DNA from: Bemisia tabaci
Taxonomy: Eukaryota; Arthropoda; Insecta; Hemiptera; Aleyrodidae
DNA: 64,000 nt
Assembly (NCBI RefSeq): GCF_918797505.1
Contig: NC_092793.1
Location: 5,218,366 to 5,282,365, forward strand
Reading direction: 5' to 3'
The translations under genes were made by a program, and so were the position numbers. Below, piece by piece: positions 54,194 through 64,000 of the stretch (position 1 is the stretch's first letter; each line of letters opens with the position of its first letter). The notes beneath the pieces were generated by a model. That model was not told where the DNA came from and did no database searches. It saw only the letters and a program-made list of their open reading frames with translations.

Positions 54194-54260
54194 GGAAGCT
54201 TATGGGCTCCCATGGGGCTGTTTTGACAGGGAACACACGTGAACGTAGTAGTGGACCTAC

Positions 54261-54713
54261 CTGCTGAAGAAGATAGGGCTCCGATTTGGCAAAAAAGACG
54301 ACTAGAATAAAATACAAGATGCAGGCGATGACACTGAAGAGGAGACAAAAGCGGAGTGGCAAAGGGAGGGCGACATAAATGAGGAAGTCAAGGAGGAGGA
54401 CCCAGCCGAAGGAGTCGCGAGGGCTGAGGCCGTGGGGCTGGAGGGCGAGATGAAGAAGGACTTGGAAGAGGAAGAGGCTGGAGGCCACGTGGGGGGCGAC
54501 ACGGTGCTCCCGGAAGCGAGTCCAGACGAGGACAACACACCACAACACGATGAAAGCACAGGTGACCAGCGGCTCGAAGCTGGGCAAGGTGAGCGCGTAG
54601 ACGTCGTAGGCGAACGCGGCGAAGATGAAGCATGGCAAAGCGGCGCGCTTCTGTTTGGCGCTGTAGCTCCTGTAGAGTCGCTCGAGCGACGGGTCCGGAT
54701 CTCCCGCCTCCAT
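54261..54713 (-). CDS. N-terminal exon of a membrane adenylate cyclase-like protein (partial)
   Basis: Membrane adenylate cyclases make cAMP from ATP and are built as N-terminus, six membrane helices (M1), catalytic domain C1, a second six-helix set, C2. This exon gives 151 codons from the first in-frame ATG (54711-54713) to a consensus donor, CAG then GTAGGT, at 54261/54260, phase 0. Visible are a short acidic N-terminus, the basic stretch LERLYRSYSAKQKR (residues 10-23), and five hydrophobic segments at about 24-43, 49-65, 73-91, 103-120 and 121-141. The VALPLPLRFC stretch (114-123) before the fifth segment resembles the same place in animal cyclases. Helix six and C1 would be in later exons at lower coordinates; none was recognised. 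An open frame extends 36 codons upstream of the ATG as Gly/Ala-rich low complexity, but starts at a GTG after a stop, so I do not use it. The family call rests on remembered homologues; the subtype cannot be assigned, and another polytopic protein is possible. Confidence 0.62.
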
Positions 54714-55110
54714 TGGCCTCCGCTCAACGACTAGCCCAGCCGCCGAGCCGCCCCCCGCGCCGCCACCCGAAGCGCCGCCGCCGCCCCCCGCGGACGCCCA
54801 GCGAAACACGCTCACGCTCACGGCTCACGCTCGCACACCGTGCACCCCCGAATCCCGATCGATTCCCAACCGGCCCCCACCGTCCCCCGCCAAGGACTCC
54901 AGGCCCCCCTGGCCCCGGCCCCGGCTCCCCACTCTCACCGCTGCGCCCTGCCATGCACTCCGACCATCTGAGCCCCAAACCGCCCCTCCCACGCCCTCCC
55001 CGCTTCACCCCCTTCCGTCCTTTTACAAACCTCTACCCTCATCTCCACCTCGGCCCCGCGCCCTGTCACCCAGCGAATACTCTTCTTTTCACTTCAATCA
55101 CAACCTCGAC
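54714..55110 (-). promoter_or_regulatory. GC-rich 5' region (putative 5' UTR and promoter) of the cyclase-like gene
   Basis: Base composition changes sharply from the AT-rich surroundings to C/G-rich, CpG-containing sequence directly upstream of the ATG at 54713, then returns to AT-rich beyond about 55110. On the gene strand it holds GGC/GGA-rich low complexity. No TATA box or defined initiator was identified. Long proline- or glycine-rich open frames here on both strands are best explained by the low stop-codon density of GC-rich DNA. Confidence 0.45.
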
Positions 55111-55340
55111 TTCGGGCCATAGGGCACACTACTCCGTTGAGCGCTTAAGTTATCCCTAATTCCACGTTTCCTATAGGCCAAGGAGCGTAACTCCATTCCA
55201 AGGCTCCAAAACTCACTCGAATAATTCAATTTTTTACCAGAATGTACCCGTGACATTTTTGTCCAAAATTTGTCAGATTTTAGGAGCGAAAGAAATCATA
55301 CGTATAGTATGTCATCATGTTAATCATATGTATTGTACTT
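55111..55340. other. No recognised feature
   Basis: AT-rich sequence upstream of the GC-rich 5' region; nothing recognised. Confidence 0.35.
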
Positions 55341-55590
55341 TGACAAGGAAAGTATGGTCACTGTGGTTACCACTTCTGATTGGCTCAGCCATCGTATGAG
55401 GAATAAAAATGGCTGACACAGTAGGTAAGTGTAAATACAAAATTACTCAAAATGTAGTTTCATTTGCATAAGGAGAGTATGGTCACTGTAGTTACCACTT
55501 CTGATTGGCTCAGCCATCGTATGAGGCCTAAAAATAGCTGACGCTGTAAATCAATGAAAATACAAAATTACTCAAAATGTAGTTTCATTC
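55341..55590 (+). repeat. Two-copy tandem duplication, 124-bp unit
   Basis: AGTATGGTCACTGTGGTTAC starts at 55352 and its near-copy at 55476; both continue through CTCAGCCATCGTATGAGG and AATTACTCAAAATGTAGTTT to CATTTGCAT / CATTCGCAT. A few substitutions and small indels. Located ~0.6-0.9 kb upstream of the ATG of the cyclase-like gene. Confidence 0.9.
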
Positions 55591-56267
55591 GCATATCGCA
55601 ACGAGAAATGTACTCGAGTGCATTATTACGACGTATTTAGATAGTTTCACGGCTATTCGTGTACTATTTTGGAAAAAAATCGTCTTAGATATAATAAGGT
55701 TGGCAGTAAGCGTGGTTGATGATAACCGTCCAAAGTTGGCAATGACCTCCAATGTTCAATGACAATGCTCCCTCCATCCTTTAAAACCAAAGCAAAGCGC
55801 CGCCATTTTTGGACCCCAAGCCCTCCGGGGCCCGGTATTCATACTCCCCATATAAAGGTGCGCACTAAGAAATCAGTGTTTCCAGTTGGAAATGCCCAGA
55901 ATTCTCCTGGTGAAACTGAAATTTGCGAGGAAAAATTTGGCAACATTGAAATGCACGTTACGTTTACGTTCTTTCGTGAGGGAAAAGACGAATTATGGAT
56001 TCAGGTTTCGTAAACATCAGCGTATATATTCCCAGCGAAGACTCAGCGCCACTTTGACCTCCGATTCAATCAAGGTGTCATAGAAGTGCCCCAACTCGAA
56101 TAATTTTCCACTCCGTCGCCTTGCACCCTGTTCGTGTTACACCTGCAGATTGAGCCTCATTAATCCGAATTGCAAATCCCTTCATCAACTATCTTTGAAG
56201 CTCTAAGTTCAGGCGTCTGGAACTCGCGCCTAGCTTCTCAGTGCCCTCTGCGACCCCTGCTGGCAGT
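55591..56267. other. No recognised feature
   Basis: Includes GCAAAGCGCCGCCATTTTTG and CCGGGGCCCGG (55835-55846); no supported exon. Confidence 0.4.
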
Positions 56268-56425
56268 GACTTGGCCTGAATGATCGATTATCGATATTTC
56301 CCCATTTGAACCTGTAGGAAAGAATCGATTACTAGGGTGTTTGTAGCGAAAACCCTGTTTATCGATCATTTTTCATAGGTTTATATGACATGTTAATCAA
56401 TACATCGCAAAGCATGCCACCAACC
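56268..56425 (+). mobile_element. Family A hAT-type MITE, diverged
   Basis: CAGTGACTTGGCCTGAATGA to CATCGCAAAGCATGCCACC. Centre GGTGTTTG-TAG-CGAAAACC keeps partial pairing. Last bases and TSD not clear. Confidence 0.82.
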
Positions 56426-57547
56426 CCAGGGTAACTCGACCTCTGGAGACTTTTCCTAGGCTCTTGGCGTGGTCGAACTGACATGCGATATATACGAGGG
56501 TTGATAACTCTTGGAACACAACGTTTCTTCCCAAGAAGAACTCTTCTTCCATTTTCTGACTTTTGGAATATCTTCAGTTGAAAATGATTCCTTAGGCTCT
56601 TGCGTGGGGGATATTTTCTTTGTTTTAGCCGAAAATTCAGAATCTGCCGAGGTTTTTAAATAACCGATGCGATCAATCGCACGCCAGTTTGACCACACTG
56701 AGAACCCGAGACAAATCACTTTTAGTCTCATTTTACGTAGATATTAGTTTTGCTTGCTCATCGCCAATGTGGCATTTCATGGAATTTTAAATCCCTCTTG
56801 AAGCATTCTCAGAAATTTCTGAAAAAGAAATATATAACTGAGAATTAGGTGCCAATGATCAAGGTTTCTAGCATTTTACCCTCAGTTGCCAAAGACCGCT
56901 TTCATGCGGAAAGTCCCAAGTCGAGTCTAATTGACCCGTGCATTGGTTTCGATAGTTTTTGAAGTAGTATTACTGTTACTACTATATTTTTGAAGGTATG
57001 GAATATTATATAGGAGTATATATTTTTAATGATTTATACATTAATGTTGTCACTTATCTTAGGGTTTTTGTATGAATGGTGAACGGGGTTGTTAGATTGA
57101 ATAATATAAAGATTCAGGATAGGAGTTTAACAAAACATGTAAATTGCAATTATAAAGTAAACCAGGCAGTTTCTATCTTAAAATTGTGCAGAAGTATAAA
57201 TTTACATTTAATTTCGGCTTAAAATTTAAGAACTTTATGCTTCTTCGTACAATTTTCGTTAAAACCAAAACAGAGGTATGTTATTGTTAATAATGAGAAC
57301 GAGTTATTTTCTAACTAAATAACCAGACTAAATTAAAAAAACTTATAAATTCAATGATATATCTACTATAATGAAACCAGTTATATTAAGTTTAAATAAC
57401 GCGTGAACTCGCGATGCTCTTCTTTATGCTGCCAGTGAGTGAAATGTTGCTTAGATTCGGGAGAAAAGTTAAAAAACGAGGCCGGATTAGTTTTTTCATA
57501 TCTTTAGCTGTGTTGCTCACGTAGACCTTAAAGCACCACTACAAATT
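56426..57547. other. No recognised feature
   Basis: About 1.1 kb of AT-rich DNA, nothing supported. Confidence 0.4.
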
Positions 57548-57713
57548 GTCACTCCTCAGACGTAAGGGCGTATCTCAATTTCCACGTAAACCCTGTGCTC
57601 CGTATAACTCTATGCTTAACAAACAAACAAATAAATAAATCTGAATCTAAATCTAAATCTAAATCTTTCCGAGGCTCATGTGGAAATCGAGATACGCCCT
57701 TACGCCAGAGGAG
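57548..57713. mobile_element. Family C fold-back MITE with a microsatellite in its loop
   Basis: TCACTCCTCAGACGTAAGGG and inverse CCTTACGCCAGAGGAGCC; arms CGTATCTCAATTTCCACG / GTGGAAATCGAGATACGCC. The loop is enlarged by an AAATCT/AAACAAAT repeat. Confidence 0.82.
57620..57667 (+). repeat. Microsatellite (AAACAAAT then AATCTA units)
   Basis: Three AACA/AATA tetramers followed by about four TCTAAA hexamers, confined to the loop of the surrounding family C element. Confidence 0.85.
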
Positions 57714-58772
57714 CCAAGAAATGGGACAAACGGAAACGAACACGATGTGGATATTGAGCAAGGGAACGGACGCGCGCTGATGACGGCGCAGAGATACAAC
57801 TATTCGTGCTTGATGGATGTCCGTGTTGCATCTGCAAATTTGAAGGCGCGGTGGAGCGCGGCGTGAACTCGCAATGCTGATGCTTCGCTCTATGCTGCCC
57901 CAATACAGCTTTACATTTCGAGGATGCGCTCGAGGTGTTGCATGCGGATTCAGCCAGAGTTGGCAGCTGCAGTGCTGAAAAACCAGTTCCAATTCAACTC
58001 ACGTAAAATTACTTTTACCATTATACGTTTTAAGTTTTAAAATGTTTAAAGTTTAAGCATGCCTAAACATGCTTAACAAGCTTAAACATGTTTTAAGTTT
58101 TTCCCATGGAGCTATTGGGTATCTCTGATCAGAAATTTCACAGATTTTTCTCTAGGTCACGGAGGGCGCATGCAAAAAATAAAAAAAATTTAGATGTAAA
58201 TTGGGCAGTCATATTTTTGTAAACATATGAAATGTTTCAATCAACTTTGCAATGCAGGAATGTTTTGAATCGATGCTATGGAAAATTTTTATTCTAATCA
58301 TAGTCTCATCCCCCCTCCCAAGGTTTGAATAACTAAGGACGAATAACCGCTGAACGTTTTCTTTCGGGATAAATAGAAAAGGAAGAAAGTGAAGTCAAAA
58401 AGGGGAAAAGAGGAAAAACTTGCTATAGCTTTAAAGCACCGTTCAGTTGAATTGAAAGCCCCGCTATTATGTCTTCGTATCCGATTAGATATTCACCGGA
58501 ATTTATCTTTCATACGAAGTATTTTCAATATATGCGGGGCTCGAGGCGCTGCGAAATTCAGTCATAGTTGACAGATGGTGCTGGAAAATCATTCCCATTT
58601 AAAGCAATGTAAAATATCAGAATTTTACGGCACAAGCTGGTAACCTTGAGTTCAACCCCGGACGAAGAGGGAAGAATTCATAATTTTCTCGCGCACAGAA
58701 AACGATAGGGACGGGCAGGGATATCCACTCACTGTCGAATGCAAACTTTAGCTCGGTGTGAGGCTTCAGCTC
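57714..58772. other. No gene; repeat traces
   Basis: 57790-57900 contains the GGATGTCCGTGTTGCAT / GAAGGCG segment also seen near 5705. 58029-58106 is built from TTTAAG, GCTTAAACATG and CATGTTTAAG pieces (degenerate short repeat). A 147-codon minus-strand frame across 57549-57992 is made of these repeats and is not a gene. Confidence 0.5.
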
Positions 58773-58936
58773 CAGTGGCGAGGCGTGAGTGATCGATTAT
58801 CGATATTTCCCCGTTTGAAGCTATGGTAAGGAATCGATTATTACGTTGTTCTTTGTAAACATTCCGTTTATCGATTCTTTTCCATAGGTTTAAATATCAG
58901 AGCAATCGATATATCGAAAAGCACGCGAGGACACTG
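58773..58936 (+). mobile_element. Family A hAT-type MITE, 164 bp
   Basis: CAGTGGCGAGGCGTGAGTGA to AAAAGCACGCGAGGACACTG, the same length as the two best copies. Centre decayed (TTGTTCTTTGTAAACATTCC). TSD only weakly suggested. Confidence 0.88.
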
Positions 58937-59699
58937 CTCAGTTTCTGAGAGTAACTCCACATTACCCGCACCTGACTCTCATCCCTCTACATTTCGTACT
59001 CGCACGGCTGAATCCAAGCTTCTTAAATACTTAAAATGAGCGATTAGTGTTCATAGCATCCTTAGGCATTGTCTCAGTGATTGTCATCTTTGCCTTGAAA
59101 GACCCATTCTCTTTCCTTTTAATCTTTTCCTACTTAGATCAGTTTTCTGTAATTAGTTTCTCGTTTTCCTTCATTTAGCTGACGAACGACAATATTGAAC
59201 ATAATTTACGCGATGCCGTGAAAAAGATGACTCCGGTGATACTTTTTAATTTAAAAAATAAGACATGCAATAATGGATTTCTTGCGGAACATTATTTTCC
59301 CGCGGCCTTAGCTTGGATTTTCCCATTCCCCATTTAGACAGCGGGATGTAGGGTGGAGATATTTTGTTTTTTACAGGACGATCGCAAATGGCCCGGGCAG
59401 ATAATGTGCTCAGTTTTTCTTATGGGTTAGAATTCGATAAACCACTCACGACATGTTACACGTCTTTTCAGATCATAAGGAAGCTCTTCCTAGCTTAAAG
59501 TTATGCAGGTTGCATAACAGCAAACAACATTGAGGAGCCTTTGATATGCCAAGAAATGAACGGAAAACCTGAAATTCAAATGCACTTTCTCAGCCATTCG
59601 GGGATGTGCTCGAAAGAGATCAAAGCTTGGTGCTTTTGGAAAGTAGTCAAACCGTAAAAGTAAAAAGCTAAAATGCGAGAATGCACTGGGTTTTTGTAA
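58937..59699. other. No recognised feature
   Basis: Nothing recognised. Confidence 0.35.
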
Positions 59700-59829
59700 G
59701 TCGTCGCGATTCTGATGTAAGGGCGTAACTCGATTTCATTGTGAACCGTGTTATTTGTGTAAGTAAATGTTCTCCGGGGCTCCTTGTGCAAATAAAGATA
59801 TACGGCCTTACATCAGAGAAGCGACGAAG
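59700..59829. mobile_element. Family C fold-back MITE
   Basis: GTCGTCGCGATTCTGATGTA and inverse TACATCAGAGAAGCGACGA. About 130 bp; diverged inner arms (GGCGTAACTCGATTTCA / GCAAATAAAGATATACGGCC). Confidence 0.8.
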
Positions 59830-60514
59830 TATGATGCTTACAGTGGTGAGAACTGAATGTTTTAACCAAACAAGTAAATACTCTATTGGGTCGTTTCATT
59901 GTTGTCGACCTATGAAAAAAACACCACTATGAACGTTTTAAAATGTCCAACGCTATCTAATATTTGGGCTTGGATCCATGAAAGTGATTTGGACCGCAAG
60001 AGTTTAAGTAGGTAAATAGCAAAGAGGAAAATAGGGCAATTTCCTTTATCCTGTTTCGACGATCGTCCGCATTTTTTGCTGTGCATGTGGGAATACCGAG
60101 CGAGAACGTTCTGAAATAGGAGAAATGCAGAATTGAACCGACTCGAAACCAAGTCACATTAAATTGTAACTGAGCGAGAAAAAGATGTTTGAAGTTTCAT
60201 GCTTCCAAGGAACTTAATATTAGAAATTGAAATAAACTCATCTTTCCTCACTGGAAGAATTTTTTCTCAATTTTGCATTCTTCAGTTCTTTTGTTCGAAA
60301 CTTCTTTTAACTCTTTTTTTGGCGTATAAAGTAACTGCATTCTTAGTATACTTTGTAGCAAGTAATCTATACACAATGTGCCACATTGTCACAATGTGTG
60401 GGTCTAGCCACAATGCGTTTTTTCACCTCGTTCTTTTTTATTATGAGATGAGGTTTTTGAAAATCTATACTATAAGCTCCAAGACCTCCTAATTTTGCGA
60501 AACTGGTAACGCTT
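59830..60514. other. No recognised feature
   Basis: Nothing supported; CACAATGTG palindromes at about 60373-60416. Confidence 0.35.
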
Positions 60515-60835
60515 AGTTCCAACGTTCTACCGGGCCGATTTTTATGATTTTTGCGGCTATCGACGTACAATTGTCTCTAGATAAGCCAACTCTTTTCAGA
60601 TTTTCAAAATATGGCCCAGGTTTTTTTATATTACGTGGTAAAGTTGCGAATTCTCCCATTTAAACAATGTAAATTTATACTTTTTGTCATAGTTCGTTTG
60701 AGCGTTCTACCGGGCCGATTTCCATGATTTTTGCGTAAATCGACAGGTAATAAGCCCTAGATGAGCCCGCTGTAATCAGATTTTGGAAAAGGGACCCAGG
60801 TTTTTTTAAAATCACGTTATAAAAGTGAGTGAGTT
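60515..60835 (+). repeat. Diverged two-copy repeat, 180-bp period
   Basis: CGTTCTACCGGGCCGATTT at 60523 and again at 60703; both continue ATGATTTTTGCG, AATCGAC/ATCGACG, CAGATTTT and CCCAGGTTTTTTTA. Precedes the SINE head. Confidence 0.8.
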
Positions 60836-60967
60836 TACAGAATGCTCCGGTACTGCTACCGCTATGCGCGGGAGGATGCGCAGTGGTCGAGGAGGTTGCG
60901 CAGTAGCTGTGTAGCCTGCGCATCAGCTCTACACTTATCTACACAAGATTCACACCATAAACTTCAT

Positions 60968-61046
60968 GTCGAGCGGTGGCCGAGTCGTCTAAAACGTCAG
61001 ATGCGGCCAAATTGATCTCGGTGTGGGTTCGATCCCAGACTCATGG
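60968..61046 (+). repeat. tRNA-derived SINE head (Leu/Ser-type)
   Basis: GTGGCCGAGTCGTCTAAAAC (A box; GGCCGAG is typical of class II tRNAs) and GGGTTCGATCCCAGA (B box) about 45 nt later. The ends do not form a 7-bp acceptor stem as far as I can pair them, so a SINE or tRNA pseudogene is likelier than a working tRNA gene. The repeat body may run on to about 61200. Confidence 0.65.
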
Positions 61047-61228
61047 AATCTTAATTATTACCTGACTATCATTGTTCACTGTTGTACTGCAATATTTCAT
61101 CAAGCAGTCATTCCAAAACGCGTCCTTTTACTTTTAAAGTAATTTTAAGTAAAGTTTAAAATTAAAGTATACCTCATATCGTAATTTTTTAGGGGAAAAA
61201 TAAAACTAACACTGATAGGAGAGTAAAA

Positions 61229-61292
61229 ATAGGGCCGCGAAGCGGCCCATTGATGGCGCGGAGCGCCTTCAGGGGGTTGGGCCGCGTAGCCC
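61229..61292. repeat. Cluster of three GC-rich hairpins
   Basis: GGGCCGC-GAA-GCGGCCC, GGCGC-GGA-GCGCC and GGGGG...CCCCC (around TTGGGCCGCGTAG) follow each other in ~60 bp of otherwise AT-rich DNA, downstream of the SINE head. From memory such strings are interspersed repeats in some insects. Confidence 0.7.
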
Positions 61293-62036
61293 CCTAGTAT
61301 TTAAATATTACAAAAGCTCAGTGATGGGAGGATACTTACCCTTCGTGCATATAATTCAGTCATATCTAAAATTACGAACGGCCGCATAGCCATCATGTAG
61401 CGTGTAATATGCATAAAATAAATATGGTTCCCTTGGGTATACAGCGTGTTAACGTCGAGGCATGCACAAACAAGCTGGAGGTGCATAAAATCGATACCTG
61501 ATAAGTACACACTTATTTTTTTTAATGCACTCATGCCCCTGAAAGAGAGGGGGTGTATAACATGAGGGGTTGAGAATTTCGATCAGAAAAAGTGAACAGT
61601 AATTCGTATTGCAAGGTGATCCGCTTTGATTTCTTAATATAAACATTAGAAATCATCAGGAATTCATTAAGTTTACAGAAGACGATTTTTTACTCTCTAA
61701 AAAGGATTTTCCGGCCTATATATTATGTTTGCTAAAGTGAGCGCTGATGATTCGAAAAAAGTCAAACAATTTCTCTTTCCATCAATTTCCCATTCCAACA
61801 ATTTTTCCCTCCAATACGAAAAGAATGTTGTTGCCTATCGTTGTTGAGCATGATGAGATAACCACATTTTTTCTCGTTTTGAAAGGTACAGCCGAGTACT
61901 AAGATTTTAGATTTTCAGATTTTCATTGCTTTTTATCCAGCCGAGGAAGAAAGTGTTTTCGGCCGAAACGTTTCGGTGTCATCCGTGTAAAAAAAAGCTT
62001 CTTACCCGCTGTTTGAATTGCTACTATTTTTATACA
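61293..62036. other. No recognised gene
   Basis: AT-rich. The last 36 bp (TACCCGCTGTTTGAATTG, TACTATTTTTATACA) recur directly before the E copy at 62988. TTTCGGCCGAAACGTTTCGG at 61957 is self-complementary. Confidence 0.4.
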
Positions 62037-62292
62037 TCGACGGTGTAAGTCGGCAATCACATAACTCGTTTGCGATGTCTGAAAATCTCCGCCTCTATGT
62101 AATTGTTTTAAGGGAGAACAAATTGACATCATTCCTTGAAGTTTATGCAGAATTTTCTTCGCACAGAGAAGATAAATCACGGCAGTTTTAAAGAACTGCC
62201 GTTGAGTACTTTTTCCGTTTTAAAAATAAATTATGACGGGAAGTCTACGATGTCGCAAGCCGAGTTATGTGATTGCCGACTTACACCTTTGA
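62037..62292 (-). mobile_element. Family E MITE, GTGTAAGTCGG subfamily
   Basis: TCGACGGTGTAAGTCGGCAA to CGACTTACACCTTTGA, 256 bp. Close to the 62988 copy in the body and in the left flank, but not in the right flank. Confidence 0.88.
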
Positions 62293-62595
62293 TATGTATT
62301 CTATAACATTTAGCATAATTTTTGAACTCCAGTAGAGGTAAAAATGACTTGATTCAAGCAGAAATATGCTCAAATATACCGCCGAGAAGATTTCCTTATG
62401 AATCAATAAAGAAAATAATGCTTAAGCACAGAAGAAAATATGCTCAAATAACAAGGAAAGTCACCTACATCAAGCAGAAACCCGCTTTCACTCAGTTATT
62501 TTATTCTTGATTCAAAATAAAATCTTCTTGACAGCTTATACTCAAGAATGTTCCTGCTTAAATCGAATCACTTTTTCTCCGATGGAATTCAAAAG
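62293..62595. other. No recognised feature
   Basis: Contains AAGCAGAAATATGCTC / AGAAGAAAATATGCTCAAATA direct repeats; no exon supported. Confidence 0.35.
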
Positions 62596-62935
62596 TTATG
62601 CTAAACGTTATTTAATACGGATGCTAGAACTTGGTGAGTTTTTGGACTACCGCTCTCTTCTTGTGCCGTAGTATTTTGATTTATTTTGCGAGGATCGCTC
62701 CGTACTCTTAAAGGATGCCTGTCATTCTGAATACGTTGGAGCGCCTTCAATTTCGTATGATACTGTGCAACACTTCTGTTGCAAAATAGTTGCTTGAAGC
62801 GCCGTGGCGCGGCGGAGGGCGAGGGCGATCAGCGCATTAGCGCCTACAAACCTAACAAGGATACTTCTCGCAATGCGCAATGCGTGAAGTATCCCTGTTA
62901 GGTTTGTAGGCGCTAATGCGCATGTCGCGCTGGCA
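62596..62935 (+). mobile_element. Family F fold-back element, copy 3
   Basis: ATGCTAAACGTTATTTAATA, GTGAGTTTTTGGACTACCGC, GGAGCGCCTTCAATTTCGTA as at 38350; core palindrome GCGCCTACAAACCTAACAAG at 62839-62915. Lacks the CGCGGGTCAGCG right flank of the other copies. Confidence 0.8.
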
Positions 62936-62987
62936 TGGCAGCACGCCAGTTGTTACCCGCTGTTTGAATTGTTACTATTTTTATACA

Positions 62988-63242
62988 TCGACGGTGTAAG
63001 TCGGCAATCACATAACTCGTTTGCGATGTCTGAAAATCTCCGCTTCTATGTGATTGTTTTAAGGGAGAACAAATTGACATCATTCCTTGAAGTTTATGCA
63101 GAATTTTCTTCGCACAGAGAAGATAAATCACGGCAGTTTTAAAGAACTGCCGTTGAGTAGTTTTCCGTTTAAAAAATAAAGCATGACAGGAAGTCTTCGA
63201 CATCGCAAACCGAGTTATGTCATTGTCGACTTACACCGTCGA
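62988..63242 (-). mobile_element. Family E MITE, GTGTAAGTCGG subfamily
   Basis: TCGACGGTGTAAGTCGGCAA to GTCGACTTACACCGTCGA, 255 bp. Its left flank of ~36 bp is the same as that of the 62037 copy, while the right flanks differ. Confidence 0.88.
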
Positions 63243-63292
63243 ATCTTGTCATGGGCTGTGGAGCATCCAACACATCTCATCAGATCTATATT

Positions 63293-63401
63293 ATCTGAAA
63301 ATTTCAAGGAAAATTCATAACTTTCCCACAAAATAAATTTAACTGGAGGAGATTTGCCAACGCTCGAATGTACATACGGCGTTTTATCCTAGTGCAGCAG
63401 C
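63293..63401. mobile_element. Family D MITE, right half
   Basis: ATCTGAAAATTTCAAGGAAA, GAGGAGATTTGCCAACG, ACATACGGCGTTTTATCCTA, GTGCAGCAG; left half missing. Confidence 0.7.
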
Positions 63402-64000
63402 GTTGTGGTGTTGCGTTGCGCTATACTCCTGTTTCGCGAAGGCAGTAGCATGGTGCACGTTGCTTCGCAACTACGATGGGAAGAGACGAATATAATAATC
63501 AAGATGGATGACCCCGGAGTTATGAACAAGGTTCACTCTTGGCATCGTGCAAAAGGAGCTTATGAACTGACTAATTAACGTGACTTGCGGCCGGTGGCGC
63601 CGCATTGAGCCGCGAGCCACCCTCGCCGCGCTGGAAATCATATTCGGACTCCGTCTTTGACAGCGCGGCACGACCGCATTACGAATTATTCGCACGGGTA
63701 AGATGATCATCAAACATATCTCGAATGACAAGTAGGACACGTATTAGCGTCACTAATTATTATCTAGCGTAAAACTTTGAGTCTGATTTTCAGCGTCGGT
63801 AAATTGATTGCGCGCAGGTGAGAAACGGTCGGTCGCCTCTTTGATGTTTTACGACCGCTATCCATTCCCGCTCAATTTTGCGCGTACTTTGCTACGATGA
63901 AGTGTCGTTTCTTGATCTTGGTGCACCCTCGCTGGTTCATATCAAAGCGAATATTCAAAGAATCTTACCGAGACATTTTTAAACGCAACCGCGTTGTATC
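63402..64000. other. No recognised feature
   Basis: Somewhat more GC-rich than average around 63590-63680; no exon supported. Confidence 0.35.

Noticed and set aside
54714..54821. Upstream extension of the cyclase-like frame (Gly/Ala-rich, 36 codons)
   Set aside because: Begins at a GTG after a stop and is low complexity; the first ATG is at 54711-54713.
54632..55159. Proline/arginine-rich 175-codon open frame on the plus strand
   Set aside because: Overlaps the GC-rich 5' region antisense to the cyclase-like exon; explained by few stop codons in GC-rich DNA, with no domain.
57549..57992. 147-codon minus-strand open frame
   Set aside because: Made of family C, a microsatellite and an old repeat fragment; no conserved domain.
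60968..61046. Functional tRNA-Leu or tRNA-Ser gene
   Set aside because: A and B boxes are present, but no good acceptor stem or clear anticodon stem could be paired by eye.

Overview
This 64 kb window is eukaryotic nuclear DNA, AT-rich, with very few coding sequences and a dense layer of small DNA transposons. Several repeat families, and the general style (perfect palindromic MITEs, fold-back elements), resemble what I recall from whitefly (Bemisia tabaci, Hemiptera) sequence. I cannot run a search, so the organism call is a recollection, not a result. An insect is very likely; a whitefly is probable.

The only convincing host gene part is one exon on the minus strand at 54261-54713. It encodes the N-terminal multi-membrane-segment region of a protein that looks like a membrane adenylate cyclase, ends in a consensus splice donor and sits below a GC-rich 5' region (54714-55110). 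No cyclase catalytic domain was recognised to its left, so much of the window may be a long first intron, or downstream exons are short or lie outside.

The rest is mostly repeats. I defined families by comparing copies by eye. Family A: ~164 bp hAT-type MITE, 8-bp target duplications (TSDs), about 15 copies, central hairpin, several ATCGAT cores including a TATCGATA site. Family B and a relative (40214): GGAC ends, 4-bp TSDs. Family C: fold-back starting near GACGTAAGG. Family D: ~250 bp, CTGCCGTGCT ends. Family E: 255 bp, TCGACGGTG ends, TA TSD, including two almost identical copies at 48567 and 49934. Family F: fold-back with the GCGCCTACAAACCTAAC core. Family H: a ~595 bp inverted pair 25 kb apart. 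Families I, L, M, N, Y and AA have 2-3 copies each. Single elements include hAT-like (27727-28382; 33781-34091), Tigger/pogo-like (29776-30556), a ~2.1 kb TA-flanked nested element (37212-39353), and mariner transposase remnants (12785-13771, 16806-17700, 41645-41900).

Three tRNA-like SINE heads (6085, 32381, 60968), tandem duplications (33225, 55341, 60515, 46931) and simple repeats complete the list. Nested insertions (E in A, B in I, hAT in D, V in W, at least three elements in the 37-39 kb element) give a relative age order. The most interesting idea is that family A, a hAT-type MITE, spreads DRE/CGATA-type motifs, the class of site bound in Drosophila by DREF, itself a hAT-derived protein.
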